In this document: positions 1 to 7,360 of the stretch, piece by piece | Layout of the letters: the number at the start of each line of letters is the position of its first letter | How positions within the stretch are numbered: position 1 is the first letter of the stretch | NCBI GenBank assembly: GCA_037138855.1 | Contig: JBAXHO010000056.1 | Span: 1 to 11,055 of the forward strand | Origin: JBAXHO01 sp037138855 | GTDB lineage: Bacteria > Patescibacteriota > Dojkabacteria > B142 > OLB20 | Reading direction: 5' to 3' | Length of the DNA stretch: 11,055 bases | Program-made: the position numbers and the translations under genes | Notes under the pieces: model-generated | The model's database searches: none | The model's input: the letters and a program-made list of their open reading frames with translations, nothing else | Told to the model about the DNA's origin: nothing

Positions 1-1362
1 ATCTTGAGTTAACGTTTTAATCCCTAATACTTGCTTTAATTCTCTTTTATTCATACTTTGTATCAAGACACCCACATATTTCATTACATATTCTCTAAAT
101 TTAGTAAGTGTTAAATCTTGACATTGCTCTTTTGTAATCGGAGTACTGGAAACTAATCCTGGATAATTTGTAAGACAAGCATTTACACTTCCAGTTGAAC
201 GATCAAAAAAAGAATATGATATTTTTAGCTGATCAAGCCGATCTAAAATCGCTTGCACTCTGGTATTTAATCGTATGTCATTTTCTGAAGCTGCAATGTG
301 AACCTTCTGAATATCAGTAATACCAATATTTGGTAAGGGAAGTAATGAATCAGGATCACGAGGAGAAATTGGCATGATAAATCGTCCGTCTGGAAAATTT
401 GATTTGGGTTTAACTGTTAAAACAACTGGAAATTGATTTAATGGATCAGCCACGACATTGATATGAGCAGTTTCTGATTCGGAATGAGTGCGATTAAACT
501 CTTCTACTATAGCTGCTTCTGAAAAAATCATATTGTACTCACTTAAATCATTGTTAGCTTTTAAATCGATCAATAATCTTTGTTTCAAATATCCCAGCCA
601 AGGTCCTCTAGCTGTAGTAATTATCGAAAACCAGGAACAAAATGAATCAATTTCTTCATCTAAATCTTTATCTTTTGGTACACTTTTAAGTTTCTGCCAG
701 GCAAAATCAAGAAAATTTGCTGGCCCACGATCGGAAAGATGAGCATATTTAAGTGTTCGTTTTATATAGCTATTGAATGTTGAATAATTACGACGATTTT
801 TAAATAATACTGCTTCATCTTCTTGAGACAATTCAACAGTATTTGGTTTGTATAAGATATTTGCAGCTTTTAAGGCAATACTTTCAACTTTTATTTGCTC
901 CAAAACACGATCATCTTCATCAGGGGGTTTGTCACCTTTCATCAAATTCAACCAAACAAAAAGACTCGTACAAGCACCTAAGTCAAAAGTTGGCTTATCA
1001 GCTCTAGAACATAAATCGAGTATATCATCACGTAGTTCGATTAAATGAATACCGCGTGGTACTTCGATCCGTTTAGGAGGCATTTCATACGAATTTAAAC
1101 TTGGTGGGATTATTTTCTGATCATGAAAAAGTAACCTTTCTAGACCAAATAAATTATTAGTATGAAATCCCAACGGTGGCTCTTGCTCTAAATTAATAGC
1201 AATTAAATATGGAAGTCTATCATCAATATTCATTCTCCCAAGTAAATTTTTATTTACCTCAAAATAGTTACGTATTCTAGCCATCCAATCAATATCAGGA
1301 TTTTTTTCTTGAAAAGCTTGATGATTATCTAGTAATTGTTGATATATATCTGCTTCCAGCAA
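1..1362 (-). CDS. Large hypothetical protein, N-terminal 454 residues (C-terminus outside window)
   Basis: An uninterrupted minus-strand frame of 454 codons enters from the left edge with no stop codon, so the C-terminus is missing. The reading begins after an in-frame TAA. The first usable start is TTG at 1362 (MLEADIYQQLL), with the first ATG at 1284 (codon 27). I prefer TTG because an extended -10 lies about 30 nt upstream and two other genes here also start with TTG. The protein is soluble-looking: no signal peptide, no membrane segment, mixed charged and hydrophobic composition, and isolated Trp and Cys residues (for example ACTSLFVWLNLMKG). I recognise no domain or catalytic motif and assign no function. 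Plus-strand ORFs inside it have low-complexity translations and are treated as shadows. Coding status is fairly sure; the start is moderately sure. Confidence 0.8.
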   Translation of the reverse strand, partial: MLEADIYQQLLDNHQAFQEKNPDIDWMARIRNYFEVNKNLLGRMNIDDRLPYLIAINLEQEPPLGFHTNNLFGLERLLFHDQKIIPPSLNSYEMPPKRIEVPRGIHLIELRDDILDLCSRADKPTFDLGACTSLFVWLNLMKGDKPPDEDDRVLEQIKVESIALKAANILYKPNTVELSQEDEAVLFKNRRNYSTFNSYIKRTLKYAHLSDRGPANFLDFAWQKLKSVPKDKDLDEEIDSFCSWFSIITTARGPWLGYLKQRLLIDLKANNDLSEYNMIFSEAAIVEEFNRTHSESETAHINVVADPLNQFPVVLTVKPKSNFPDGRFIMPISPRDPDSLLPLPNIGITDIQKVHIAASENDIRLNTRVQAILDRLDQLKISYSFFDRSTGSVNACLTNYPGLVSSTPITKEQCQDLTLTKFREYVMKYVGVLIQSMNKRELKQVLGIKTLTQD

Positions 1363-1398
1363 TTTTTAAAATGATACAATAAATAAAATGATATAGTA

Positions 1399-1407
1399 AT
1401 TATATCA
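1399..1407 (-). promoter_or_regulatory. Extended -10 promoter for the partial left gene
   Basis: On the minus strand these bases read TGATATAAT, an exact extended -10 (TGnTATAAT). Transcription would start near 1391, about 30 nt before the TTG at 1362. No good -35 is visible at 17-18 bp, which is usual for extended -10 promoters. The element lies in a 7-bp inverted repeat (TGATATA/TATATCA, 1389-1407), so it could also be an operator. Confidence 0.5.
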
Positions 1408-1474
1408 AATTGGGGTTTTTATTAAAAAATAATAGATTTTGATGTGTTAATAAGGCTTTTTTAAATATCAATTA

Positions 1475-1735
1475 ATGTGTTTAATTTTTGACTTTAATAT
1501 TGCAATAAGTATTAATTTTAAAGTTAATCAGCAATATAATTTCTTTGAAAATGATAATAACAAAATCGGAATTAAAAATTTAAATTCAGTAGTAAAATCC
1601 AATTGTGATTCTAAAAAATTAAATATTGATTTGAATGTTCAATTCAATAGCGATTCCAGTAGAGATACTCCTTTAAATGTACTTAGTATTGATGCACAAG
1701 CAGCACATGACATAGTCGGTATACATTTATATTAA
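1475..1735 (+). CDS. Doubtful small hypothetical protein (86 aa)
   Basis: This 86-codon ORF lies alone in the spacer between the divergent left gene and metK, starting at ATG and ending in TAA. An in-frame TAA lies a few codons upstream, so it cannot be extended far. The translation is rich in Asn, Asp, Ser and Lys and has no recognisable motif, signal peptide or membrane segment. The C-terminal part (TPLNVLSIDAQAAHDIVGI) reads more like protein than the Asn-rich middle. No ribosome binding site is visible, but the other genes here lack one too. It overlaps no other gene, so it is not a shadow. It may be a real small gene, a decayed gene or a chance ORF in AT-rich DNA. Confidence 0.35.
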   Translation: MCLIFDFNIAISINFKVNQQYNFFENDNNKIGIKNLNSVVKSNCDSKKLNIDLNVQFNSDSSRDTPLNVLSIDAQAAHDIVGIHLY

Positions 1736-1772
1736 GAAAAAATTAAAAAAAATGTAATTTTATTCATTTTAA

Positions 1773-1781
1773 TGCTATACT
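1773..1781 (+). promoter_or_regulatory. Extended -10 promoter of the metK riboswitch leader
   Basis: The sequence TGCTATACT matches the extended -10 consensus TGnTATAAT with one change. Initiation would fall near 1788, about 12 nt before the first paired strand of the SAM riboswitch, which fits well. The -35 position at 17 bp reads TGTAAT and is weak. Confidence 0.55.
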
Positions 1782-1796
1782 AAAAAAACAATTTAA

Positions 1797-1898
1797 TATT
1801 TTATCCAGAGTGCAGCGAGGGTACTAGCCTGAAGACCTGCCAGCAACCTAATTAGCCAATCAAGGTGCTTCTTCTAGCCCGTAAGGGAAAGATGAATT
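1797..1898 (+). ncRNA. SAM-I riboswitch (S-box leader) upstream of metK
   Basis: The core matches the S-box consensus in order: AGAG (1807-1810), GAGGGTACTAGCC (1817-1829), a GAAGACC segment, CAGCAACC (1841-1848), AAGGTGC (1862-1868), then a CCC-GTAA-GGG hairpin (1878-1887) and AAAGATGA. The closing P1 helix can form between 1800-1805 (TTTATC) and 1891-1896 (GATGAA) with one G-U pair. A terminator hairpin follows at 1912-1930. The segment GGGAAAGAT (1885-1893), at the P4/P1 3' side, is complementary with one bulge to ATCTTCC (1912-1918), the 5' arm of the terminator. Pairing there without ligand would block the terminator. The expected behaviour is therefore transcription off when SAM is bound, giving feedback on SAM synthase just downstream. 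The match is by eye, but the conserved blocks and the gene context agree. Confidence 0.9.
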
Positions 1899-1911
1899 AA
1901 ATAAAAAATTT

Positions 1912-1938
1912 ATCTTCCAAGCGGGAAGATTTTTTTAT
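1912..1938 (+). terminator. Riboswitch-controlled intrinsic terminator before metK
   Basis: A perfect 7-bp stem, ATCTTCC (1912-1918) with GGAAGAT (1924-1930), closes a 5-nt loop and is followed at once by a T-run (1931-1936). It sits between the SAM riboswitch and the metK start, only about 17 nt from the ATG. It is the expression platform of the riboswitch. Confidence 0.85.
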
Positions 1939-1954
1939 TTTTTAAGAATTTTTT

Positions 1955-2905
1955 ATGAAAACTGCAGAATTTGTTTCACCAAGACATCCTGACAAAATGT
2001 GTGATTATATTAGTGATCTATTTGTGCGTACTGCTTTGGCACAAGATCCATACAGTCGTGTGGCGGTCGAAACTATGGGCGGTCACGGTGAGATAAATAT
2101 TACCGGAGAAGTTACTACAAATGCTGATTTATCTAAATTAGAAAAAGAAATTGCTGAGTTTTCCGGAATTAAAAAAATTCGGATTAATTTAGCAAAGCAA
2201 AGTACTCAGATTGCTCAAGGAGTCGACACAGGTGGAGCAGGTGACCAGGGAATTATGGTAGGTTATGCTACTGCTGAAACTAAATCCAAAATGCCATTGG
2301 AGTACGAACTAGCTAGAGATCTTTGCCGGACAATCTACCAGGATTATCCATTTGATGGTAAAACCCAGGTTACAATTAGTGATGATCTGAAAATTATTAA
2401 TATTATTGCCAGCTTTCAGAATGCACCTAAAATTGCCTTGAAAAAAATTATTGCAAACTGGGCTAAAAATAAACCTAGTAAAGCTCTTCAGGTCGATATC
2501 AATCCTTCTGGAGACTGGAATATTGGTGGAATGGAAGCTGATTCCGGAGTGACTGGTAGAAAAATTGTTGTCGATGCTTATGGACCAGGGGTACCTGTAG
2601 GTGGAGGTGCATTTAGTGGCAAAGATCCGACAAAAGTGGATCGTAGTGGTGCATATATGGCCAGAAAAATTGCTGTGGATCAAGTAAATCAAGGCGCAAA
2701 TCAAGTCTTGGTATATATTTCTTATGGTATTGGTCTGACAAAACCATTTCATGCTGAAGCAATTATCGATGGAGTCAAGAAGAAACTTACTAGTTATGAT
2801 CTTTCACCCCAAGGGATTATTGATCAACTAAAACTTCGTACTCAAAATTATCCTGCCATTTCACAATGGGGACATTTTGGAAATGGCTATGATTGGGATA
2901 AATAA
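1955..2905 (+). CDS. metK: S-adenosylmethionine synthase (methionine adenosyltransferase), compact form
   Basis: The enzyme makes S-adenosylmethionine from methionine and ATP in the cytoplasm. Diagnostic motifs are present in order: HPDK (11-14) and the following DYISD; GAGDQGIMVGYA (95-106); DGKTQVT with K136; IGGMEADSGVTGRKIVVD (190-207) with R202 and K203; and GGGAFSGKDPTKVDRS (216-231) with K223, K227 and D229. These match the catalytic and phosphate- or metal-binding residues of E. coli MetK (H14, D16, K165, R244, K245, K265, K269, D271). The C-terminal WGHFG...WDK also aligns. The protein has 316 residues against about 384 in E. coli; the difference lies in trimmed loops, so it looks complete rather than truncated. 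The N-terminal motif reads SPRHPDK instead of the usual SEGHPDK. ATG at 1955 directly follows the riboswitch terminator, with no Shine-Dalgarno. It converges on the MFS gene with a 20-bp gap. Confidence 0.96.
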   Translation: MKTAEFVSPRHPDKMCDYISDLFVRTALAQDPYSRVAVETMGGHGEINITGEVTTNADLSKLEKEIAEFSGIKKIRINLAKQSTQIAQGVDTGGAGDQGIMVGYATAETKSKMPLEYELARDLCRTIYQDYPFDGKTQVTISDDLKIINIIASFQNAPKIALKKIIANWAKNKPSKALQVDINPSGDWNIGGMEADSGVTGRKIVVDAYGPGVPVGGGAFSGKDPTKVDRSGAYMARKIAVDQVNQGANQVLVYISYGIGLTKPFHAEAIIDGVKKKLTSYDLSPQGIIDQLKLRTQNYPAISQWGHFGNGYDWDK

Positions 2906-2925
2906 AGATAAAGATTAATAAATTT

Positions 2926-4083
2926 CTAATCAGCAGTTTTTTTAATTTTGGTAAGTCGATAGGCTATCCCTGGAATTATTGCCAAAATTGCCATGATTGT
3001 GAACCCAATGAATACCACATTTAAGCCAAAATGATCACCTAAAATTCCAAAAAATAATGTGGCTGATAATGATCCAATATTACCAATCAAAGTATCCAAA
3101 AAAAAGGCTGATTTATATTCTTTCTTATTTTTTACGGCATTTATTACCATAACTTGAGTGACTGGTGTGGTACCTTTAGTAACAATTCCCAGAAAAAAAC
3201 AGATGATTAATATTAACCAGATATTATGACTGATTGCGATAACTAAGGTAAAGCCAGCCATTAATAGTTCACTAACTATAAAAATAGTTGTCTCTGGCCT
3301 TTTATCTGTCAGTCTTCCCAGAAGAAATCTTCCTAATATGGTTCCTAGCAGAATAATGGCATTGGCAGTTGGCAAATAAATAATGTCAAAATTTCTGGCA
3401 ATAATTAAAAAAGGCAGGTAAAGAATAACAGCAGAGCTAGCAATGGTATCAAGTAAACTAGCAATAAATGCAAATATTAATTTAAAATTACCTTTGAAAA
3501 TCAAGAAGTTCATCCTTTGATTTGGAATATGCTGTTCACCTTGTCGATTTTTTCTTGAAAAAAGTAGCATGATCAATATTATTAGGAATGGAATGAAACT
3601 ATAAAGCATTGTAGTTTGTCTCCAGCCAATCCAGATGATGCAATATCCTAAAGTAGCTGAGAAGAAAAACTTGCCCAATTGACCAATAGTCCCAAAATTG
3701 CTCAAAATGCTACCTTTATTTTCTGATTTTGTTAAACCAGCAAGTTCAGCTTTGATAATTGGCTGATAAATACTGACACCAAAACCAATAATTGAAATAA
3801 ATCCAATTAACATTAAGTAATATTTACTAACACTTATTGCTGCAAAACCAAGCGTTATAAGGATCATACTGAAATAAATCAATTTTCGATTGGAATATTT
3901 ATTAGCAATAAATATAACTGGAATCATTAGAAGAATTTTATCAAAATTTAATATTGAACTTAAAAAACCACTTTGAGTTAGTGATAAATCCATTTCCTTG
4001 GCAATAAATGGTAGTAATACTGTGATTGACACAGCAATCCCCGTAGCTAAAAATTGTAATAAATAAATAGTTTTAAGTTTCAA
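2926..4083 (-). CDS. Major facilitator superfamily transporter
   Basis: A 385-residue, very hydrophobic protein with about 12 predicted membrane segments and a central cytoplasmic loop near 176-200 (RKNRQGEQHIPNQR), the 6+6 layout of MFS carriers. The loop between segments 2 and 3 has a motif A-like stretch (IANKYSNRKLIYF, 59-71), and the equivalent second-half loop has GRFLLGRLTDKRPE (251-264). Residues HIPNQR and the GTTPVTQ stretch (304-310) give no clear substrate. It could be a drug, sugar or metabolite carrier. The start is TTG at 4083, directly before a hydrophobic first helix; the next Met is residue 31, after that helix, so TTG is preferred. The gene diverges from the GH1 glycosidase across 173 bp, which allows but does not show a shared role in sugar use. 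Confidence 0.9.
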   Translation of the reverse strand: MKLKTIYLLQFLATGIAVSITVLLPFIAKEMDLSLTQSGFLSSILNFDKILLMIPVIFIANKYSNRKLIYFSMILITLGFAAISVSKYYLMLIGFISIIGFGVSIYQPIIKAELAGLTKSENKGSILSNFGTIGQLGKFFFSATLGYCIIWIGWRQTTMLYSFIPFLIILIMLLFSRKNRQGEQHIPNQRMNFLIFKGNFKLIFAFIASLLDTIASSAVILYLPFLIIARNFDIIYLPTANAIILLGTILGRFLLGRLTDKRPETTIFIVSELLMAGFTLVIAISHNIWLILIICFFLGIVTKGTTPVTQVMVINAVKNKKEYKSAFFLDTLIGNIGSLSATLFFGILGDHFGLNVVFIGFTIMAILAIIPGIAYRLTKIKKTAD

Positions 4084-4256
4084 GATGAATTTTTTTGAAT
4101 GTAATAACTATATAAAAAATATTGAATTTCAGCGAATTAAATTTCAAAACTTAGTATGAATATTATCATAGCAAATTGGACTTTAACTATGTTTTTAATT
4201 AATAAAAATGTAAAATCAAATTTATCATCCAAATTAATTTAAGTAAATAAAATCTT
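4084..4256. other. Divergent intergenic region between MFS transporter and GH1 gene
   Basis: This 173-bp AT-rich spacer must hold promoters for both divergent genes. Candidates are weak. On the plus strand TTGGAC (about 4178) is followed 18 bp later by TAATAA. On the minus strand TATGATAAT-like sequence lies near 4160. I see no clear operator, riboswitch or terminator. Confidence 0.3.
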
Positions 4257-5495
4257 TTGAAAGAACTTCATTTTCCTCAAGGTTTTCTCTGGGGTACAGC
4301 TACAGCAGCTCATCAGGTAGAAGGAAATAATTTTAATAACTGGACACGGCACGAATCGCTAAAACGAACTTTTAATGGTGAAGCATCTGGAATTGCTAGT
4401 GATCATTATCATCGTTATGAAGAGGATTTTGCTTGGATTCAAAAACTGAATAACAATATTTATCGTTTCTCGATTGAATGGAGTCGTATTGAACCGTTTC
4501 CCGGGAAATTTAATCAAAAAGAAATTGCCCACTATTTAAAAATCTTAAAATCTTTAAAACAAAAGGGAATAAAAGTAATGCTGACATTATGGCATTTTTC
4601 CAATCCGATTTGGTTTGAAGATCTGGGTGGTTTTTCCAAGAAAGAAAATTTGCATTTAATTGAGCCTTTTGTTAAAAAAGTAGTCACAGAATACAAAGAC
4701 TTTGTAGATTATTGGATTACCATCAATGAGCCGACCACATATATTATTGAAACATATATTCGGGGTATTTTTCCTCCACAAAAATCAAGTCTGATTGATA
4801 GCTGGAAAGTTTATCATAATTTTATTGCTCTTCATCTAAGCATTTATAAAATCATTCATGAATTTCAACCAGAAGCTAAAGTTGGGATTGCCTTTATTAT
4901 TTCAGCTTTACTACCATTTTCTCCAAAATCTTTATTGGATCGACTTTGCACCAGAATTATCAAATATATTTCTTATCAACGTTTTCTAGATAAAATTTAT
5001 CAACAAACTGATTTTATTGGGTTGCAATATTATCACCATAGTAAAATTCGCTTTCACCTTGGCGGAAAATTTCTTTTTTTTGATGAATCGGGAATTTTAA
5101 GTAGATCGGATCTTGAGCTTGATACAAATGATCTCGGCTGGGAAATCTATCCTCATGGTTTGAAAGAAGTATTATTACAAATTTCGAAATATCAAAAACC
5201 AATAATTATCACAGAAAATGGTATTGCTGATCGCTATGATAAAAAAAGAAGTAAATTTATCCATGATCACTTATCTGTACTTTGGGAAGCAATCCAGGAA
5301 GGTGTCGACGTCCAAGGATATCTTCACTGGAGTTTAATGGATAATTTTGAGTGGAATTATGGTTGGGATGGTCGTTTCGGATTGCTTACTATCGATAGAA
5401 ATTCAGATTTAAGGCGTATTCCTGGTGATAGTTTTCATTACTATGCTGCGATTTGCAAAAGGAATGCATTAATTCCGGTTCCAACCAAAAGTTAA
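4257..5495 (+). CDS. Glycoside hydrolase family 1 (beta-glucosidase-like)
   Basis: A retaining beta-glycosidase of family GH1, expected to cleave terminal beta-linked sugars such as glucose or galactose from small glycosides. The N-terminal signature FLWGTATAAHQVEG (10-23) includes the substrate-binding Gln20. WHF (112-114) follows. The acid/base glutamate is E158 in TINEPT (155-160), and the nucleophile is E320 in IITENG (317-322). The late sugar-binding block WSLMDNFEW (358-366) and GWDGRFGL are intact. At 412 residues it is somewhat shorter than the usual 440-480 but keeps all catalytic elements. There is no signal peptide, so it is probably cytoplasmic. The start is TTG; the next residues align with GH1 N-termini, so this start is credible. 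Exact substrate cannot be read from sequence. It is followed 73 bp later by the U32 gene with its own promoter. Confidence 0.94.
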   Translation: MKELHFPQGFLWGTATAAHQVEGNNFNNWTRHESLKRTFNGEASGIASDHYHRYEEDFAWIQKLNNNIYRFSIEWSRIEPFPGKFNQKEIAHYLKILKSLKQKGIKVMLTLWHFSNPIWFEDLGGFSKKENLHLIEPFVKKVVTEYKDFVDYWITINEPTTYIIETYIRGIFPPQKSSLIDSWKVYHNFIALHLSIYKIIHEFQPEAKVGIAFIISALLPFSPKSLLDRLCTRIIKYISYQRFLDKIYQQTDFIGLQYYHHSKIRFHLGGKFLFFDESGILSRSDLELDTNDLGWEIYPHGLKEVLLQISKYQKPIIITENGIADRYDKKRSKFIHDHLSVLWEAIQEGVDVQGYLHWSLMDNFEWNYGWDGRFGLLTIDRNSDLRRIPGDSFHYYAAICKRNALIPVPTKS

Positions 5496-5502
5496 CATAA
5501 TT

Positions 5503-5529
5503 AATAATTTTCAAGCTTCGGAAAATATT
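5503..5529 (+). terminator. Possible hairpin after the GH1 gene
   Basis: Eight nucleotides after the GH1 stop, AATAATTTTC pairs with GAAAATATT, leaving one bulged A, around the loop AAGCTTCG. There is no run of T after it, so it is a poor intrinsic terminator; it may only stabilise the mRNA end. Confidence 0.3.
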
Positions 5530-5536
5530 CTACTTC

Positions 5537-5545
5537 TGTTATAAT
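5537..5545 (+). promoter_or_regulatory. Extended -10 promoter of the U32 gene
   Basis: TGTTATAAT is an exact extended -10 (TGnTATAAT). Initiation near 5552 would leave a leader of about 17 nt before ATG at 5569, with no Shine-Dalgarno. It shows that the U32 gene need not be cotranscribed with the GH1 gene. Confidence 0.6.
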
Positions 5546-5568
5546 TAAACTTCATTTAAAAAATTCAA

Positions 5569-6846
5569 ATGGTTGAACTACTCGCTCCAGCAGGATCTTT
5601 TGCAGCTTTGACTGCCGCTATCAACGCTGGGGCTGATTCTGTTTATCTCGGAATTGGTGAATTGAATATGCGTTCTGCCAGTGCGATTAATTTCACTCCA
5701 GAAAATCTTCTCAAAGCTGTGAAACAGGCACATGTTGCCAATGTCAAAGTATATGTGACTGTGAATACCTTGATCTATGATGCTGAAATGCCGGAATTAA
5801 AAAAAATTCTCAAAGCAGTAAAAAAATCAGGAGCTGATGCAATTATTGCCTCAGATCAAGCTGTAATCATGCAGGCTCGAGACTTGAATATTCCAATCCA
5901 TATTTCTACTCAACTCTCAGTTTCTAATTATCAGACCGTGAAGTTTTATGCACAATTTGCCGAAAGAATCGTCCTGGCACGCGAACTTAGTCTGGAACAA
6001 ATTAAAGAAATTTGTCAGCAGATTAAAAAAGAAAAACTACAAGGCGCTACAGGTCGACTAATGGAGATTGAAGTCTTTGCCCATGGCGCCCTCTGTGTTG
6101 CAGTTTCCGGACGTTGTGCCATGAGTTTGTATTTCTATAATAAGTCAGCTAACCGCGGAAAATGCTCACAAATTTGTCGTCGGCAATTCAAAGTCACTGA
6201 TTTATCTACAAATAAAGAATTAGTTCTGGATAATAATTTTTTGATGAGTAGTGCTGATCTATCTACTATTGGCTTTTTACCACAACTTTTAGCAACAGGC
6301 ATCAAAGTCTTAAAAATTGAGGGTAGGGGACGACCTCCAGAATATATCGATACAGTGATTCGTACTTATCAGGAAGCTATTAGTTCAATAAATGAAGATA
6401 CTTATTCGGAAGCAAAAGTGAAAATCTGGCAAAAAAAATTAGAAACAGTTTTTAATCGTGGTTTTACCAGCAATTTTTATCAAGGGAAAGAAATTGCTGA
6501 ATGGTCCGGTATTCATGGAAGTAAGGCTACAGAAATTAAAGTATTTTTAGGAAATGTCGAAAAATATTATCCAAAATCAGCAGTGATTCATGCTAAAATT
6601 AAAGCTAAAGAAATAATCAAGAGCGGAGATAAAGTCATGATTTTGGGCCCGAAAACAGGTGTTTTGAAATTTTTATTACCAGAAATGCTTGTCAATGATG
6701 TACAATCTGATTCGGCTAAACAGGGAGATGATATTACTTTTAAATTTGCTAAAACGGTAAAGGCTAAGGATGAATTGTATAAAATTGTTAAAAATAATAG
6801 CACTGTGTCTAAGGGTAAGGAATTTTTTATCAGTAAGGAAAAATAA
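5569..6846 (+). CDS. U32 family protein (RlhA/TrhP-type RNA hydroxylase, annotated as peptidase U32)
   Basis: A 425-residue member of the peptidase U32 family. Despite the name, the studied bacterial members RlhA and TrhP (YegQ) act in prephenate-dependent hydroxylation of 23S rRNA C2501 and tRNA uridine 34. The N-terminal ELLAPAGSFAALTAAINAGADSVYLG stretch (residues 3-28) is typical. The family signature E-x-F-x2-G-A-L-C-x4-G-x-C-x-M-S matches at 168-186 (EVFAHGALC...GRCAMS). The four conserved cysteines C176, C183, C199 and C203 are present; they are the presumed cluster ligands. VLKIEGRGRPPEYI (247-260) follows, as in TrhP. The C-terminal 120 residues look like the small beta-rich domain seen in TrhP-like proteins. 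Overall arrangement and length are closest to TrhP (about 450 aa), but I cannot exclude RlhA-like specificity or a protease of the collagenase-like group. Confidence 0.88.
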   Translation: MVELLAPAGSFAALTAAINAGADSVYLGIGELNMRSASAINFTPENLLKAVKQAHVANVKVYVTVNTLIYDAEMPELKKILKAVKKSGADAIIASDQAVIMQARDLNIPIHISTQLSVSNYQTVKFYAQFAERIVLARELSLEQIKEICQQIKKEKLQGATGRLMEIEVFAHGALCVAVSGRCAMSLYFYNKSANRGKCSQICRRQFKVTDLSTNKELVLDNNFLMSSADLSTIGFLPQLLATGIKVLKIEGRGRPPEYIDTVIRTYQEAISSINEDTYSEAKVKIWQKKLETVFNRGFTSNFYQGKEIAEWSGIHGSKATEIKVFLGNVEKYYPKSAVIHAKIKAKEIIKSGDKVMILGPKTGVLKFLLPEMLVNDVQSDSAKQGDDITFKFAKTVKAKDELYKIVKNNSTVSKGKEFFISKEK

Positions 6847-6875
6847 TTTTTTTTTGATTTATATTTGATTGCTAA

Positions 6876-6890
6876 TACTTGATTCAAGTA
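6876..6890. promoter_or_regulatory. 15-bp palindrome in the spacer after the U32 gene
   Basis: TACTTGA and TCAAGTA form perfect 7-bp arms around a single central T. No T-run follows, so it is not an obvious terminator. It lies 30 bp before the small ORF at 6920 and could be a repressor site, though a chance palindrome in AT-rich DNA is possible. Confidence 0.3.
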
Positions 6891-6919
6891 ATATATATTT
6901 ATATTAATTCTTTTTTATT

Positions 6920-7024
6920 TTGGGTGAATTTTTAGAAAAAACAACTGTAAATGGTTTTCTTTATAATTTGTGTGCTATTCTCTTTGGAATTTTAGGAGGA
7001 TTAGTGCTAAGAGCTGTAATCTAA
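6920..7024 (+). CDS. Possible 34-residue single-pass membrane peptide
   Basis: A short ORF with TTG start and TAA stop encodes MGEFLEKTTV followed by one hydrophobic stretch (residues 12-34) rich in Gly, Leu and Ile, ending in RAVI. The layout, a short charged N-terminus then one membrane helix, is that of small membrane proteins. There is no ATG and no ribosome binding site, though TTG starts occur elsewhere in this window. It lies just upstream of another small membrane protein gene (7074). I know no homologue. It may be a chance ORF. Confidence 0.35.
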   Translation: MGEFLEKTTVNGFLYNLCAILFGILGGLVLRAVI

Positions 7025-7028
7025 GTAT

Positions 7029-7038
7029 TACTATAGTA
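7029..7038 (+). promoter_or_regulatory. Weak -10 candidate inside a 10-bp palindrome
   Basis: TACTATAGTA is a perfect palindrome containing TATAGT (7032-7037), a fair -10 hexamer about 37 bp before the ATG at 7074. No convincing -35 is seen. It is offered as the likeliest promoter for the small membrane protein gene. Confidence 0.3.
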
Positions 7039-7073
7039 TTCCTTTTTGCTTCAATAAATTTTTTCAAACGAAA

Positions 7074-7307
7074 ATGCCAAGAAAAACAGATAACTTGAAT
7101 AAATCAATTTTTAATCTAGTTTTTACTCTGGATAATTTCAACTTTTATCTGATTTCTGGTGTTATTGGATTGTCAATCGGCTTATTTTTGGTTATTTTAG
7201 CTTTTTTTAGTGATCCAATTAATTTTAGAGAAGTATTTCTAGGCATTATTATTATTGTAGTTTCTCTTTTCGATATTAAATATTTTTCAAATAAAAACAA
7301 TAATTAA
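7074..7307 (+). CDS. Small membrane protein, two predicted helices (77 aa)
   Basis: The protein begins with a polar, basic N-terminus (MPRKTDNLNK) and has two hydrophobic segments, about 24-45 and 53-69, joined by a short loop (SDPINFRE), ending in a polar Asn/Lys tail. This is a helical hairpin in the membrane. No recognisable motif or family. ATG is the only sensible start; no Shine-Dalgarno. It stands 53 bp before the larger membrane protein at 7361, in the same direction, so the two may be cotranscribed. Function unknown. Confidence 0.6.
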   Translation: MPRKTDNLNKSIFNLVFTLDNFNFYLISGVIGLSIGLFLVILAFFSDPINFREVFLGIIIIVVSLFDIKYFSNKNNN

Positions 7308-7360
7308 ATCTCCTTCTGATTTTTTAAAATTTAACCAATATTTCTTTAATAATAATTTTA

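Noticed and set aside
488..1048. Two plus-strand ORFs of 84 and 66 codons
   Set aside because: They lie antisense inside the long minus-strand gene, have Ser/Lys-rich low-complexity translations and no domain; they are shadows.
2309..2752. 147-codon minus-strand ORF
   Set aside because: It is fully antisense to the MetK catalytic core and rich in Ile, Thr, Asn and His, typical of a shadow.
5014..5202. 62-codon minus-strand ORF
   Set aside because: Antisense inside the GH1 gene, with no domain.
6588..6887. 99-codon minus-strand ORF
   Set aside because: Mostly antisense to the C-terminal part of the U32 gene; the hydrophobic translation follows from the complementary codons.
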